DNA of 64,000 nucleotides from NCBI RefSeq assembly GCF_002964665.1, contig NZ_PQBZ01000030.1:318388-382387 (forward strand), given 5' to 3'. Positions 47,636 to 56,534 of the stretch are shown piece after piece. The DNA comes from Pseudoalteromonas sp. T1lg23B (GTDB lineage Bacteria; Pseudomonadota; Gammaproteobacteria; Enterobacterales; Alteromonadaceae). The notes below the pieces were generated by a model. The model had not been told where the DNA came from and searched no databases. It worked only from the letters and a program-made list of their open reading frames with translations. Both the position numbers and the translations under genes were made by a program. Within the stretch, counting starts at the first letter, position 1, and each line of letters starts with the position of its first letter.

Positions 47636-48434
47636 AAAACTCTCGTGGCGATACAAACGTGCCTTCTTGTATGCTGTTGTAGGTTTTTTGAGCCAAATCA
47701 TTCAACGGATCGAGCGATTTGCCAAGGCTAGTGATGTGATGCTCAATTGGAATAATGTCGACACTGTCAAAACCAGATAGCTTGGCGACCTTGGCAAAGG
47801 TATACGCGTGCTTATATTTTTCCTGTTTATAGAAAATGCTGGTGAGCGTTTCGTACACTTCAGGTGCTGGTTGTTGACCTTTTTTGTTTAATTCCAATAC
47901 ACGATATAACAGGTCTACGGTTTTATCGTCGTCAATTTTGGCGTAAAACGTCGCTAGGAATAGCTGTATTTCAGGGTCGTTTTTAACGACGTTTTGCTCT
48001 TGCATATTGAGTAATTTATTCAACGCCGCTCTGTTGGCATTGCGTGACCAATGATAATAGAGCAATCCTGGGTGAGTTGTGTCGAGCGTTTCTTTAAAAA
48101 TACGGTTAATCTCTTTTAGACTTGTCAAATGGCCATTAACCCGTGATGTGGTTTTTTCTTTGAGTTTAATGTGTTCAATTTTGGCGGCGATAGACACGCA
48201 TCGATCATAGTCTTCGAATAATTTTAGTAACTGGTATTTATTTTCGTCGGTAGGCTTTTTATATTCATGGTAACGGGCAACAATTACTTCTGCACGTTCT
48301 TCTCTACAATGACTATCTGTGTTTAAGTCACTACAAAATCCTGGCGTTTCGTCGCAAACCCGACTTAGCGTAATTGGGTTATCACAGCCTGCTAATAGCA
48401 ATACAGACAAGACAATAGATTGTCTTAATGCCAT
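47634..48434 (-). CDS. DUF2989 lipoprotein
   Basis: 266 residues from the ATG at 48434, chosen because GAGG lies before it; a further ATG at 48455 would put extra residues before the signal. The lipobox is LLLAGC. The body is cysteine-bearing (CDETPGFCSDLNTDSHC) and helical, with a TPR-like feel (EVYETLTSIFYKQEKYKHAYTFAKVA). Matches DUF2989, found in Shewanella and Pseudoalteromonas; no known function. Confidence 0.75.
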   Translation of the reverse strand: MALRQSIVLSVLLLAGCDNPITLSRVCDETPGFCSDLNTDSHCREERAEVIVARYHEYKKPTDENKYQLLKLFEDYDRCVSIAAKIEHIKLKEKTTSRVNGHLTSLKEINRIFKETLDTTHPGLLYYHWSRNANRAALNKLLNMQEQNVVKNDPEIQLFLATFYAKIDDDKTVDLLYRVLELNKKGQQPAPEVYETLTSIFYKQEKYKHAYTFAKVAKLSGFDSVDIIPIEHHITSLGKSLDPLNDLAQKTYNSIQEGTFVSPREF

Positions 48435-48579
48435 GAGATTTCCTCTTTTCGTCATTTATTAAGAGTATTCTAGCCCAATGAATTGATGAGTAACAGTGGA
48501 GAATCATGGCAGTTTAAATTAGAATACGGGTGCCCGATAGGGCTATCCGTTCAAAAAAATTGTTTATTAGGCAGAAAAA

Positions 48580-50025
48580 ATGACCTTATCTCACGAGCAA
48601 GAATATCAAAATAGCTGGCAAGAGCGCCAAGATTACGCAGAAAATATGCAACCAATCATTGGTCGTTTATATCGTAACTCTGGTATTGAAATTGCGGTTT
48701 ACGGCCGTCCATTGGTAAACACAAGCACCATCGACGTGATCAAAGCACATAAAACTGTTGCGCGTTTTGAAGAACGTAAACTGCGCTTGCGCGAAAGTTT
48801 CCCGTTCCTAGAAGCTATCAGCAAAATGGATTTAGCACCGGCACGCATTGATTTAGGTAAACTAGCATACGGTTACATCTATAAAAATGCTGGCGAAGGC
48901 CGTTCAATCGAAGAATATCTTAACGCCGAGCTTGCTGAGCTAATCAACAAAGGCGATAACCAAAAGCCTCGCGATGTTGTTCTTTATGGTTTTGGCCGTA
49001 TTGGTCGTTTATTAGCGCGCCTACTTATTGAACGTGGCGGCTCTCACGCTGATTTACGCTTGCGCGCCATCGTTGTACGTGGCGGCCGTGACGGTGATTT
49101 AGAAAAACGTGCAAGCCTATTGCGTCGTGATTCTATCCACGGTCCTTTCAATGGTTCAATTACTGTAGACCATGAGAAAAGCGCGATTAAAGCTAACGGT
49201 AACTACATTCAGGTGATCTACTCAAATTCTCCAGATGAAGTGGATTACACTAAGTACGGTATTGAAAACGCACTAATCGTTGATAATACAGGTATCTGGA
49301 AAGATGAAGACGGACTTGGTCTTCACCTTAAATCGACGGGTGCTGCTAAAGTACTATTAACTGCTCCTGCTAAAGGCGACATCAAAAACGTCGTTTATGG
49401 CGTAAACAATCAGGACATTAAGAGCGAAGATAAGATAGTATCAGCAGCAAGCTGTACGACTAACGCTATCACCCCAGTTCTTAAAGCAATCAATGATAAG
49501 TTTGGCATTAAGAATGGCCACGTTGAAACTGTTCACTCTTACACGAATGACCAAAACTTGATTGATAACTACCACAAAGCGGAGCGTCGTGGTCGTAGTG
49601 CCGCATTGAACATGGTTATTACCTCAACAGGTGCTGCCAAAGCTGTTGCTAAGGCACTTCCGGAACTTGCGGGTAAGCTAACTGGTAATGCTATTCGTGT
49701 ACCGACACCAAATGTTTCGATGGCAATCATTAACTTAAACCTTGAAACTGCAACTGATCGTGAAGAGCTAAACGAGTTTTTACGCGACACTTCGCTTTAC
49801 TCTGAGTTACGTGATCAAATCGATTACACTGCTTCAACAGAAATCGTATCTACTGACTTAGTTGGTAGTCGTTATGCTGGTGTGGTAGATTCACAAGCCA
49901 CAATCGTTGATGGTGACCGCGTAGTTCTTTACGTTTGGTACGATAACGAATTTGGTTATAGCTGTCAGGTAGTACGTGTTATGCGTGATATGGCGGAAGT
50001 ATCATTCCCAAGTTTGCCTCGCTAA
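48580..50025 (+). CDS. Glyceraldehyde-3-phosphate dehydrogenase, long form
   Basis: 481 residues. The Rossmann motif YGFGRIGRLLARL appears at about residue 132, and the catalytic Cys is Cys292 in SAASCTTNAITP. The usual enzyme has that Cys near 150, so the protein carries an N-terminal extension of about 130-140 residues (NSWQERQDYAENMQPIIG). This is the long GAPDH type known in marine gammaproteobacteria. It oxidises glyceraldehyde-3-phosphate with NAD(P)+ and phosphate. The function of the extension is not known. A terminator follows. Confidence 0.92.
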   Translation: MTLSHEQEYQNSWQERQDYAENMQPIIGRLYRNSGIEIAVYGRPLVNTSTIDVIKAHKTVARFEERKLRLRESFPFLEAISKMDLAPARIDLGKLAYGYIYKNAGEGRSIEEYLNAELAELINKGDNQKPRDVVLYGFGRIGRLLARLLIERGGSHADLRLRAIVVRGGRDGDLEKRASLLRRDSIHGPFNGSITVDHEKSAIKANGNYIQVIYSNSPDEVDYTKYGIENALIVDNTGIWKDEDGLGLHLKSTGAAKVLLTAPAKGDIKNVVYGVNNQDIKSEDKIVSAASCTTNAITPVLKAINDKFGIKNGHVETVHSYTNDQNLIDNYHKAERRGRSAALNMVITSTGAAKAVAKALPELAGKLTGNAIRVPTPNVSMAIINLNLETATDREELNEFLRDTSLYSELRDQIDYTASTEIVSTDLVGSRYAGVVDSQATIVDGDRVVLYVWYDNEFGYSCQVVRVMRDMAEVSFPSLPR

Positions 50026-50041
50026 TACATTGATAGTCCTA

Positions 50042-50067
50042 AAAAGCCAGCATTTGCTGGCTTTTTT
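50042..50067 (+). terminator. Intrinsic terminator of GAPDH gene
   Basis: AAAAGCCAGCA/TGCTGGCTTTT with a short TT loop and T run. Confidence 0.92.
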
Positions 50068-50185
50068 AGTTTTTGAACGTAGCAGGCTGTGATACTCTTG
50101 GGCTCATTACGTTACAGTCAGCTAACAAGAATTAACAGTGAAGTTCTCCCGTTCAAAATGAGCGGGGTAAAAAATAAGGTACATG

Positions 50186-51313
50186 ATGAAGATCACCAGT
50201 AATTTTGACAGTGGTAATATCAAGGTGCTAGCAGCTAGCGAGCCTCTTGATATTCAGTTGGAAATTAATAAAGACAATGAATCAGATTTTTTTCAATGGT
50301 TCCATTTTCGTTTAGAAAGCACACCATTTTTAGGTCATAAACTGCATATCAATGGTCTTGAAAAGTCAGCTTACCCAGAAGGGTGGGATGATTATCACGC
50401 AGTAGCATCCTACGATCGCCAAACATGGTTTAGAGTACCAAGTCATTATGAAGATGGTCGTTTAATCATTGATTTCGAACCTGAATTTGCACATACCTAC
50501 TTTGCTTACTTCACACCATATAGTTATGAGCGCCATTTGGATTTATTATATTGGGCGCAAAGTCATGACATTTGCACCATTGAAACACTCGGTGAGACGC
50601 TAGATGGTCGCGACATCAGTCTACTGACGGTGGGTGAACCTGAGCCGGGTAAAAAGCAAATCTGGATCACTGCGCGTCAACATCCTGGTGAGACAATGGC
50701 TGAATGGTTTGTTGAAGGGTTGTTGCACAAGCTATTAGATGATGAAGACCCACATGCAGCTGCATTGTTGTCAAAAGCTGTGTTCCATATCGTGCCTAAC
50801 ATGAACCCAGATGGCAGTGTTCGAGGTCATCTGCGTACCAATGCTGCGGGTGTTAACCTAAACCGTGAGTGGCAGACGCCTAGCTTAGAAAAATCACCTG
50901 AGGTTTTTCATGTGCTAAATAAGATGCACGAAACAGGCGTTGATATGTATCTAGATATTCACGGTGATGAAGCGCTACCGTATAACTTTGTCGCAGGTGG
51001 TGAAGGGATCCCAAGTTATGATGGACGTATCAAAGAGCTTGAAGATACCTTCAAAGCTGCCTTGTTAACAATCACGCCTGAGTTTCAAGATGAATTCGGC
51101 TATGATAAAGACGCACCGGGTGAGGCTAATCTAACGGTTGCTTCTTGCGCTGTGGGTGAGGCATTTAAAGTGTTAGCTTACACCATCGAAATGCCATTTA
51201 AGGACAACGCAAACTTGCCGGACCCACATTATGGTTGGTCAGACAGACGTTCTTACCAGTTTGGACAAGACACACTTGCAGCGATTGTAAGTGTGGTAGA
51301 TAAATTAAGATAA
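50186..51313 (+). CDS. M14 family metallocarboxypeptidase
   Basis: 375 residues from the second ATG, chosen because AAGG at 50176-50179 is 6 bp upstream (ATG 50183 would be only 3 bp away). The N-terminal beta-rich domain (about 1-125) and M14 catalytic domain resemble the cytosolic carboxypeptidase branch. Zinc ligands are His and Glu in RQHPGETMA and His in YLDIHGDE; the catalytic Glu is in YTIEMPF. There is no signal peptide. The substrate is unknown. Confidence 0.88.
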   Translation: MKITSNFDSGNIKVLAASEPLDIQLEINKDNESDFFQWFHFRLESTPFLGHKLHINGLEKSAYPEGWDDYHAVASYDRQTWFRVPSHYEDGRLIIDFEPEFAHTYFAYFTPYSYERHLDLLYWAQSHDICTIETLGETLDGRDISLLTVGEPEPGKKQIWITARQHPGETMAEWFVEGLLHKLLDDEDPHAAALLSKAVFHIVPNMNPDGSVRGHLRTNAAGVNLNREWQTPSLEKSPEVFHVLNKMHETGVDMYLDIHGDEALPYNFVAGGEGIPSYDGRIKELEDTFKAALLTITPEFQDEFGYDKDAPGEANLTVASCAVGEAFKVLAYTIEMPFKDNANLPDPHYGWSDRRSYQFGQDTLAAIVSVVDKLR

Positions 51314-51323
51314 TAATCAATTC

Positions 51324-51352
51324 AAAAAGCAACCGTTGTTCGGTTGCTTTTT
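51324..51352 (+). terminator. Intrinsic terminator after M14 gene
   Basis: AAAAAGCAACCG/CGGTTGCTTTTT with a TTGTT loop. Confidence 0.92.
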
Positions 51353-51377
51353 ACGTATAACAACAAGAGGATGAGTC

Positions 51378-53108
51378 GTGGATGCATTTGGACAGTTTCT
51401 AGATTTTCTAGATAGCATTTTAGGGGGATCAGTTTGGTTCCCATATGTACTTTTAGGGGTAGGTTTATTCTTTACAATTTACCTCAAGTTCCCACAAGTT
51501 CGTTACTTTAAACATGCCTGTAAAGTGGTGACAGGTAAGTTTGATAAAAAAGGGCATGAAGGGGATACCACTCACTTTCAGGCACTTGCAACGGCTTTGT
51601 CGGGTACTGTGGGTACGGGTAACATAGGTGGTGTGGCGTTGGCTATCTCTATTGGTGGCCCAGCCGCGTTGTTTTGGATGTGGATGACTGCATTCTTCGG
51701 TATGACAACCAAGTTTGTAGAGGTAACTTTATCTCATAAATATCGTGTTAAAACCGATGATGGCACCATGGCTGGTGGTCCAATGTACTACATGGACCGT
51801 CGCTTAAACATGAAATGGTTAGCGATATTATTTGCCATCGCAACCGTGATCAGTTCGTTTGGTACAGGAAGCTTGCCGCAGATCAACAACATCGCGCAAG
51901 GTATGGAAGCAACATTTGGTATTGAACCTTGGCATACAGGTGGCGTACTGTCAGTATTGTTAGCACTGGTTATACTGGGTGGGATCAAACGTATCGCAGC
52001 TATCACGTCACGTATAGTGCCTATTATGGCGGCTATTTATATCGTCGGCGCATTAGCGGTTATTTTATATAACATTGAAAACATTGCTCCGTCATTTGCT
52101 GCGGTGTTCACAAATGCATTCTCTGGCTCAGCAGCAGCGGGAGGCTTCTTAGGTGCTTCATTTGCTTACGCCTTTAACCGAGGTGTAAACCGAGGTTTAT
52201 TCTCAAATGAAGCGGGCCAAGGTTCAGCACCCATCGCACACGCATCAGCCAAGGCTGATGAACCGGTTTCAGAAGGGATGGTATCTATTTTAGAGCCGTT
52301 CATTGATACCATTATCATTTGTACGCTAACGGGTTTAGTGATTTTGTCTTCAGGCGTGTGGTCTGAAAAATTTGATACCCAGTTCGAGCGTTCGTCGATG
52401 ACCATATTACAAGGTCAGTACAGTGAAGATAATGAACAGCAACGTCAGGAACTGTATCAATATCTTAATGGTGGTAAAAACCATTCAGTACAGCCGTATA
52501 CTGGTAATATTGAAGTGGTGCAGGGCAAGGCGACAAGTGATGACTTTACTATTATTCACTCGCGCTCAATTGGTGAAAGCATTCGTTTTGGTATAACAGA
52601 GCGCCATGTTTACACCGGTACAGTAGAAGTGAACGATGGTAAATTGGTTGATGACAGTATCAGCATTCGTGGTAAATCGTTGGTGCACTCGGCTGAACTG
52701 ACAACCAAAGCGTTCACCCGTGGTTTCTTTGGCGACAATGGCCAGTATATCGTATCAATCGGCTTACTGATGTTTGCATTTTCAACGGCGATTGCTTGGT
52801 CATATTACGGTGACAGAGCCATGATTTATTTACTAGGTAGTCGCTCGGTGATGCCGTATCGTGTATTTTATGTGGCAGGCTTTTTCTGGGCGTCATTTGC
52901 TGATACTACCTTGGTATGGAAATTAGCAGCGGTGGCTATCGTGGTTATGACCTTGCCAAACTTGTTTGGTATTTTCTTGCTGCGCAAAGAAATGAAAGAC
53001 TCGGTTGATGATTATTGGCAGAAATTTAATCGTGAACACAAAGAAGCAGCATCTAGTGACCAAAAAAGTGACGATAAAAGCAACATGCGTGTAAACGAGT
53101 CGAATTGA
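51378..53108 (+). CDS. Sodium:alanine symporter family protein (AGCS)
   Basis: 576 residues from a GTG start with AGAGG upstream. Typical AGCS features are the TM1-TM3 motif [15 protein letters not shown] and [13 protein letters not shown]. It co-transports alanine or glycine with Na+. Most members have about 450-500 residues. Here a soluble segment of about 105 residues (roughly 335-440, with [19 protein letters not shown] and [17 protein letters not shown]) sits between membrane helices. The gene is followed by its own terminator. Confidence 0.9.
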   Translation: MDAFGQFLDFLDSILGGSVWFPYVLLGVGLFFTIYLKFPQVRYFKHACKVVTGKFDKKGHEGDTTHFQALATALSGTVGTGNIGGVALAISIGGPAALFWMWMTAFFGMTTKFVEVTLSHKYRVKTDDGTMAGGPMYYMDRRLNMKWLAILFAIATVISSFGTGSLPQINNIAQGMEATFGIEPWHTGGVLSVLLALVILGGIKRIAAITSRIVPIMAAIYIVGALAVILYNIENIAPSFAAVFTNAFSGSAAAGGFLGASFAYAFNRGVNRGLFSNEAGQGSAPIAHASAKADEPVSEGMVSILEPFIDTIIICTLTGLVILSSGVWSEKFDTQFERSSMTILQGQYSEDNEQQRQELYQYLNGGKNHSVQPYTGNIEVVQGKATSDDFTIIHSRSIGESIRFGITERHVYTGTVEVNDGKLVDDSISIRGKSLVHSAELTTKAFTRGFFGDNGQYIVSIGLLMFAFSTAIAWSYYGDRAMIYLLGSRSVMPYRVFYVAGFFWASFADTTLVWKLAAVAIVVMTLPNLFGIFLLRKEMKDSVDDYWQKFNREHKEAASSDQKSDDKSNMRVNESN

Positions 53109-53141
53109 GCAAAGACATTCGATTAGAAAACAAGTAAAATG

Positions 53142-53166
53142 GCGCCCACGATGGGCGCTTTTTTTG
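53142..53166 (+). terminator. Intrinsic terminator after AGCS gene
   Basis: GCGCCCA/TGGGCGC around CGA and then seven T. It shows that the next gene starts downstream at 53187, not at 53139. Confidence 0.92.
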
Positions 53167-53186
53167 TAGCATTTGGAGAGTTATTT

Positions 53187-53513
53187 ATGGCGATTGTACA
53201 ATGTCCTGGTTGCAGCAAATCCATTTCAAATAAAAGTAAGGTATGCCCGCATTGCCAAATACAATTGGGCGAGCTGACCGATGAGCAGATTGAACGACTT
53301 GCGATAAAAAAACGTATTAATAAACAACAGAAGTTTATGAATCATTCGTTTTTGGCACTGATTTTATTCCTTGGTGGCTTCTTGTACATGTACTGGCGTC
53401 AACCTGAGCCTGATTCATTACAAATGATGGCCGCGCAAGGGGCTATTGCGATTGGCTGCGTGTGGTACTTGGTTAACCGAGTTGTGTTGATTTGTTTGAA
53501 AAAGAAAAAGTAG
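53187..53513 (+). CDS. Zinc-ribbon membrane protein
   Basis: 108 residues from the ATG at 53187 (SD GGAGAG). Two CxxC pairs, CPGC and CPHC, make an N-terminal zinc ribbon. Two membrane helices follow (about 54-70 and 83-103). No specific family beyond small zinc-ribbon proteins is recognised. It is 2 bp upstream of the YeaC gene and likely in one transcript with it. Confidence 0.75.
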   Translation: MAIVQCPGCSKSISNKSKVCPHCQIQLGELTDEQIERLAIKKRINKQQKFMNHSFLALILFLGGFLYMYWRQPEPDSLQMMAAQGAIAIGCVWYLVNRVVLICLKKKK

Positions 53514-53515
53514 CG

Positions 53516-53797
53516 ATGAATATTGACAGTATAGTAAAAAGCTTAACGCCCGAGGTGTACGAACGTCTCCAATATGGTGCATCAACTGGTAAGTGGCCAG
53601 ATGGCACGCCGTTGAGTGAAGCGCAAAGAGCTCAAACAGTGCAGTTAGTAATGCTATATCAGGCTAAAGTAGCTAAAAGTAACGAACAATTTACTATTAA
53701 TGAGCGTGGCGAAATGGTTCAAAAATCAAAACGTGAGTTACAACAAGAATTTAAAACCCAAAATGAAATAGCTAGGTTCAGTGAACATGATCTTTAA
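53516..53797 (+). CDS. YeaC family protein (DUF1315)
   Basis: 93 residues from the ATG at 53516. The family pattern SLTPEVYERLQYGASTGKWPDGTPLSEAQRAQ and VMLYQAKV is plain. Function unknown. It overlaps the next start by 11 bp. Confidence 0.87.
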   Translation: MNIDSIVKSLTPEVYERLQYGASTGKWPDGTPLSEAQRAQTVQLVMLYQAKVAKSNEQFTINERGEMVQKSKRELQQEFKTQNEIARFSEHDL

Positions 53798-56468
53798 ACA
53801 CCTTTTTACGCCTAAATGGAAGCACCCAAAAGCTGCGGTACGTTTGGCGGCAGTTGATAAATTAGATACAGGGAAAGACGCAGAGGTTTTACAAACCTTA
53901 GCCTTGCAAGACAGCTCAACAGAGATCCGCAAAAAAGCACTGCACAAGGTTAATGATCTGGTGTTGTGGTGGCAAGCGTACAAGCAGGACCAGAACTTAA
54001 AAGAGTTGGCTGAGCAGCAGATTTCTAGCGCAGTGCTGAACCGAAGTGGCGAGCTTAGTGATGACATTCGCAGCGAGTATATCGACAAGTATGCGCCAAC
54101 CAAGCTGTTAGAAAAATTGGCTTTTTCAGAAGAAGAAATACAATTTCGCGTCAAGCTACTGAAACGCTTAGCAAACGCGAAGCTTATCGAACGTGCCTTC
54201 AAAGAGGGAAGTGAAGCTCTACAAGTAGCGTTACTACCTTTGACAGAGCAGTATCAATTAGATAAAACCGTTTTAAAGAGTGCGCAGGGCGAAGCTAAAG
54301 AAGCCATAGAGCAACGTATCGAGCAGCAAAGACTTGCTAAAGAAATGCCGCAACAGGTTGAGCAGCAAACCAGAATGGTGTTGGCCAAGTTGAACGCGTT
54401 ACGCGACAAGTTTGATTATCAGCAAATTGATGAGCAAGCAAAAGCACTGCTAAATGAGTGGCAAGAGATTGAGCTCAAATGGCTAGATGAAGAGGCTATC
54501 AAATCAGTTGATCAGAAGTTTACTAGCATCAGTAAGAAGCTTGAGCTGCATATTGAAAAGCAAAAAGCGGAATTTGAAGCACAGCAAGCAGAGCTGTTAG
54601 CAGAACAAACCAAAGCCAATGAGATCAGCACAAGCACCGCTGCGATTGATACGTTCGAGCAACAGCTTGCTAAAGCGATTAATGAGTTAGATGAGCAGCA
54701 AGGCCAAGCATTAAACGAGCAATTGAAGCAAATTAGCAATATGCTTGCTCAGAGCCAGTTTGCCGATTGTCAGCAATTAGTTGTCCAGCGCAAGCGAGTG
54801 GAAAACTTTGCTCAGCAATTGACTCAGATCCCTGAACTAATTACCGCAAGCAAGCAAATACAAGCCGCCTTGTCGACGTTGGAGGCCATTAAGCCTACTG
54901 ATGACAAACAAAAGTTGGATGAAACTCTTGCTGCACAAAAAGCAGCGTATGGTGAGTGTAAAACCATTTTACGCCAACTTCCTGAGGGCTTGCAAAGCCA
55001 AGCGTCAGCGCAACTACAGGCTTTAAGCAAGCAGTTCAAGCAAGGCATTGCGCCGTTGCTTGATGAGCAACAAAATCAGTTAAAACAAGCCAAACGCAAA
55101 GGTAAAGACGTACAGCGTTTGATTGAACAAGGGCGTTTTAATGTGGCCTTTGGGGTATTTAATGGCTTTTTAGAGCATTATCAGCAGTTGACTGCCCATA
55201 ATCAACAGAGTATCGAAAAGCTATACACTAGCTTAAATGAGGCTTTGCAAGAGGTCCGCGATTGGCAAAAGTATGCAGCAACACCCAAGCGCGCTGAATT
55301 ACTGACCCAACTTGACGAGATGCTGACGCAAGCAGAAGTTGACCCGAAAAAGCGAGCAGAAGAAGTTAAATTGTTGCGCATTCGTTGGAATGAACTGGGT
55401 CGTGTAGATACAGAAGAAGAGAAAGCACAAGCGCAGCAGTTTGATGAAAAGATTGAACAGTTGTTTGCGCCATGTCGTGAGTTCTTTGCACAGCAAGAGC
55501 AACAGCGAGAAGAGGCCAAGCAAGCGCGTGTGCAGATCATTGAGCAAATGAAAGCACTTGAGGAACAATCCACTGACGCTGAAGATTTTGACTGGCGCCA
55601 ATTTGAAAGCCAATTCAATCGTTTAGCGAAACAATGGCGTACCGCAGGTAGCGTAGATGGTTCGGTATATAAAGCACTTAACGGCGAATATCGCACTGTC
55701 TACAGCTCAGTGAATGAACGTTTGAAGTCTTATCATCAAGCAAACGCGGCGCTTAAGCAAAAACTGGTCGAACAGGCACAGCAGCAATTAGAATCTGAAG
55801 ATCTGGCAGCGGCGTGTGACCAGTTAAAAGCGTTGCAAAAGCAATGGCAAAATATTGGCTTCGCAGGCTCTAAGCAGGAACACACGCTTTGGCAAACGTT
55901 TAGAGAGCATAATGATGCGGTTTTCGCCAAACGCAGCGAGCAATTTGAGTTACAAAAGCAACAGCAATCAGAGTATGAAGTTGAGCAGCAAGCACAGTTG
56001 GATGCTTATGCTTCTAAATTACATGAGTCTGAGTCCGTTGAGCAACTAACTCAGTTGGCGGCAGAAGTCGCAGCTCTGGACTTAGTACCGAGTTTGCGAA
56101 AATTAAAAGCGGCGTTGTTAGACAAAATCGCCCAGCTACAACAGCAATTGCAAGCCAAACAAGACAAGCAAAAATATGTTGACCTTATCAGCGCAATCGA
56201 GGCTGGTGAACCGCTACCTGCCACTTGGCTGCAAACCAAAGGCACTACGCAGTTAACTCCTGCGCAGCTTATGCTTCGCTTGGAAATTTTGGTGGACATT
56301 GACTCTCCACAAGAAATGAAAGCACAGCGTATGGTCGAACAAGTTGCAATGCTAGATGCCAAGCTGCAAGGCGAAGAAATCAGTTTTGACGCTTGTTTAG
56401 CGCACTACCTGAGTGTGGCGCAAGCTGAGCTTGATAGTGATAGGCTACTTAGTGTATTGAAAAAATAA
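53787..56468 (+). CDS. DUF349 domain-containing protein
   Basis: 893 residues from the ATG at 53787 (GTG at 53781 is possible). Glutamine-rich, mostly helical, with repeated DUF349 units around LRIRWNELGRVD, QWRTAGSVDG and LQKQWQNIGFAGS. It begins with a HEAT-like segment KAAVRLAAVDKL. Family members are coiled-coil proteins of unknown role in gammaproteobacteria. The start overlaps the YeaC gene, so translation is likely coupled. There is no signal peptide. Confidence 0.87.
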   Translation: MIFKHLFTPKWKHPKAAVRLAAVDKLDTGKDAEVLQTLALQDSSTEIRKKALHKVNDLVLWWQAYKQDQNLKELAEQQISSAVLNRSGELSDDIRSEYIDKYAPTKLLEKLAFSEEEIQFRVKLLKRLANAKLIERAFKEGSEALQVALLPLTEQYQLDKTVLKSAQGEAKEAIEQRIEQQRLAKEMPQQVEQQTRMVLAKLNALRDKFDYQQIDEQAKALLNEWQEIELKWLDEEAIKSVDQKFTSISKKLELHIEKQKAEFEAQQAELLAEQTKANEISTSTAAIDTFEQQLAKAINELDEQQGQALNEQLKQISNMLAQSQFADCQQLVVQRKRVENFAQQLTQIPELITASKQIQAALSTLEAIKPTDDKQKLDETLAAQKAAYGECKTILRQLPEGLQSQASAQLQALSKQFKQGIAPLLDEQQNQLKQAKRKGKDVQRLIEQGRFNVAFGVFNGFLEHYQQLTAHNQQSIEKLYTSLNEALQEVRDWQKYAATPKRAELLTQLDEMLTQAEVDPKKRAEEVKLLRIRWNELGRVDTEEEKAQAQQFDEKIEQLFAPCREFFAQQEQQREEAKQARVQIIEQMKALEEQSTDAEDFDWRQFESQFNRLAKQWRTAGSVDGSVYKALNGEYRTVYSSVNERLKSYHQANAALKQKLVEQAQQQLESEDLAAACDQLKALQKQWQNIGFAGSKQEHTLWQTFREHNDAVFAKRSEQFELQKQQQSEYEVEQQAQLDAYASKLHESESVEQLTQLAAEVAALDLVPSLRKLKAALLDKIAQLQQQLQAKQDKQKYVDLISAIEAGEPLPATWLQTKGTTQLTPAQLMLRLEILVDIDSPQEMKAQRMVEQVAMLDAKLQGEEISFDACLAHYLSVAQAELDSDRLLSVLKK

Positions 56469-56483
56469 ATACAAACGAATATA

Positions 56484-56513
56484 AAAAATCCGATGCTAGC
56501 ATCGGATTTTTTT
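56484..56513. terminator. Bidirectional terminator
   Basis: AATCCGATGC/GCATCGGATT with A-run before and T-run after; lies between convergent genes. Confidence 0.9.
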
Positions 56514-56534
56514 ATGTCTATAACCGTGCTTTGC

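Noticed and set aside
55202-55696. Long minus-strand frames in the DUF349 gene
   Set aside because: Glutamine-rich repeats (CAG/CAA) give open Cys/Leu-rich antisense frames; no SD or family match.
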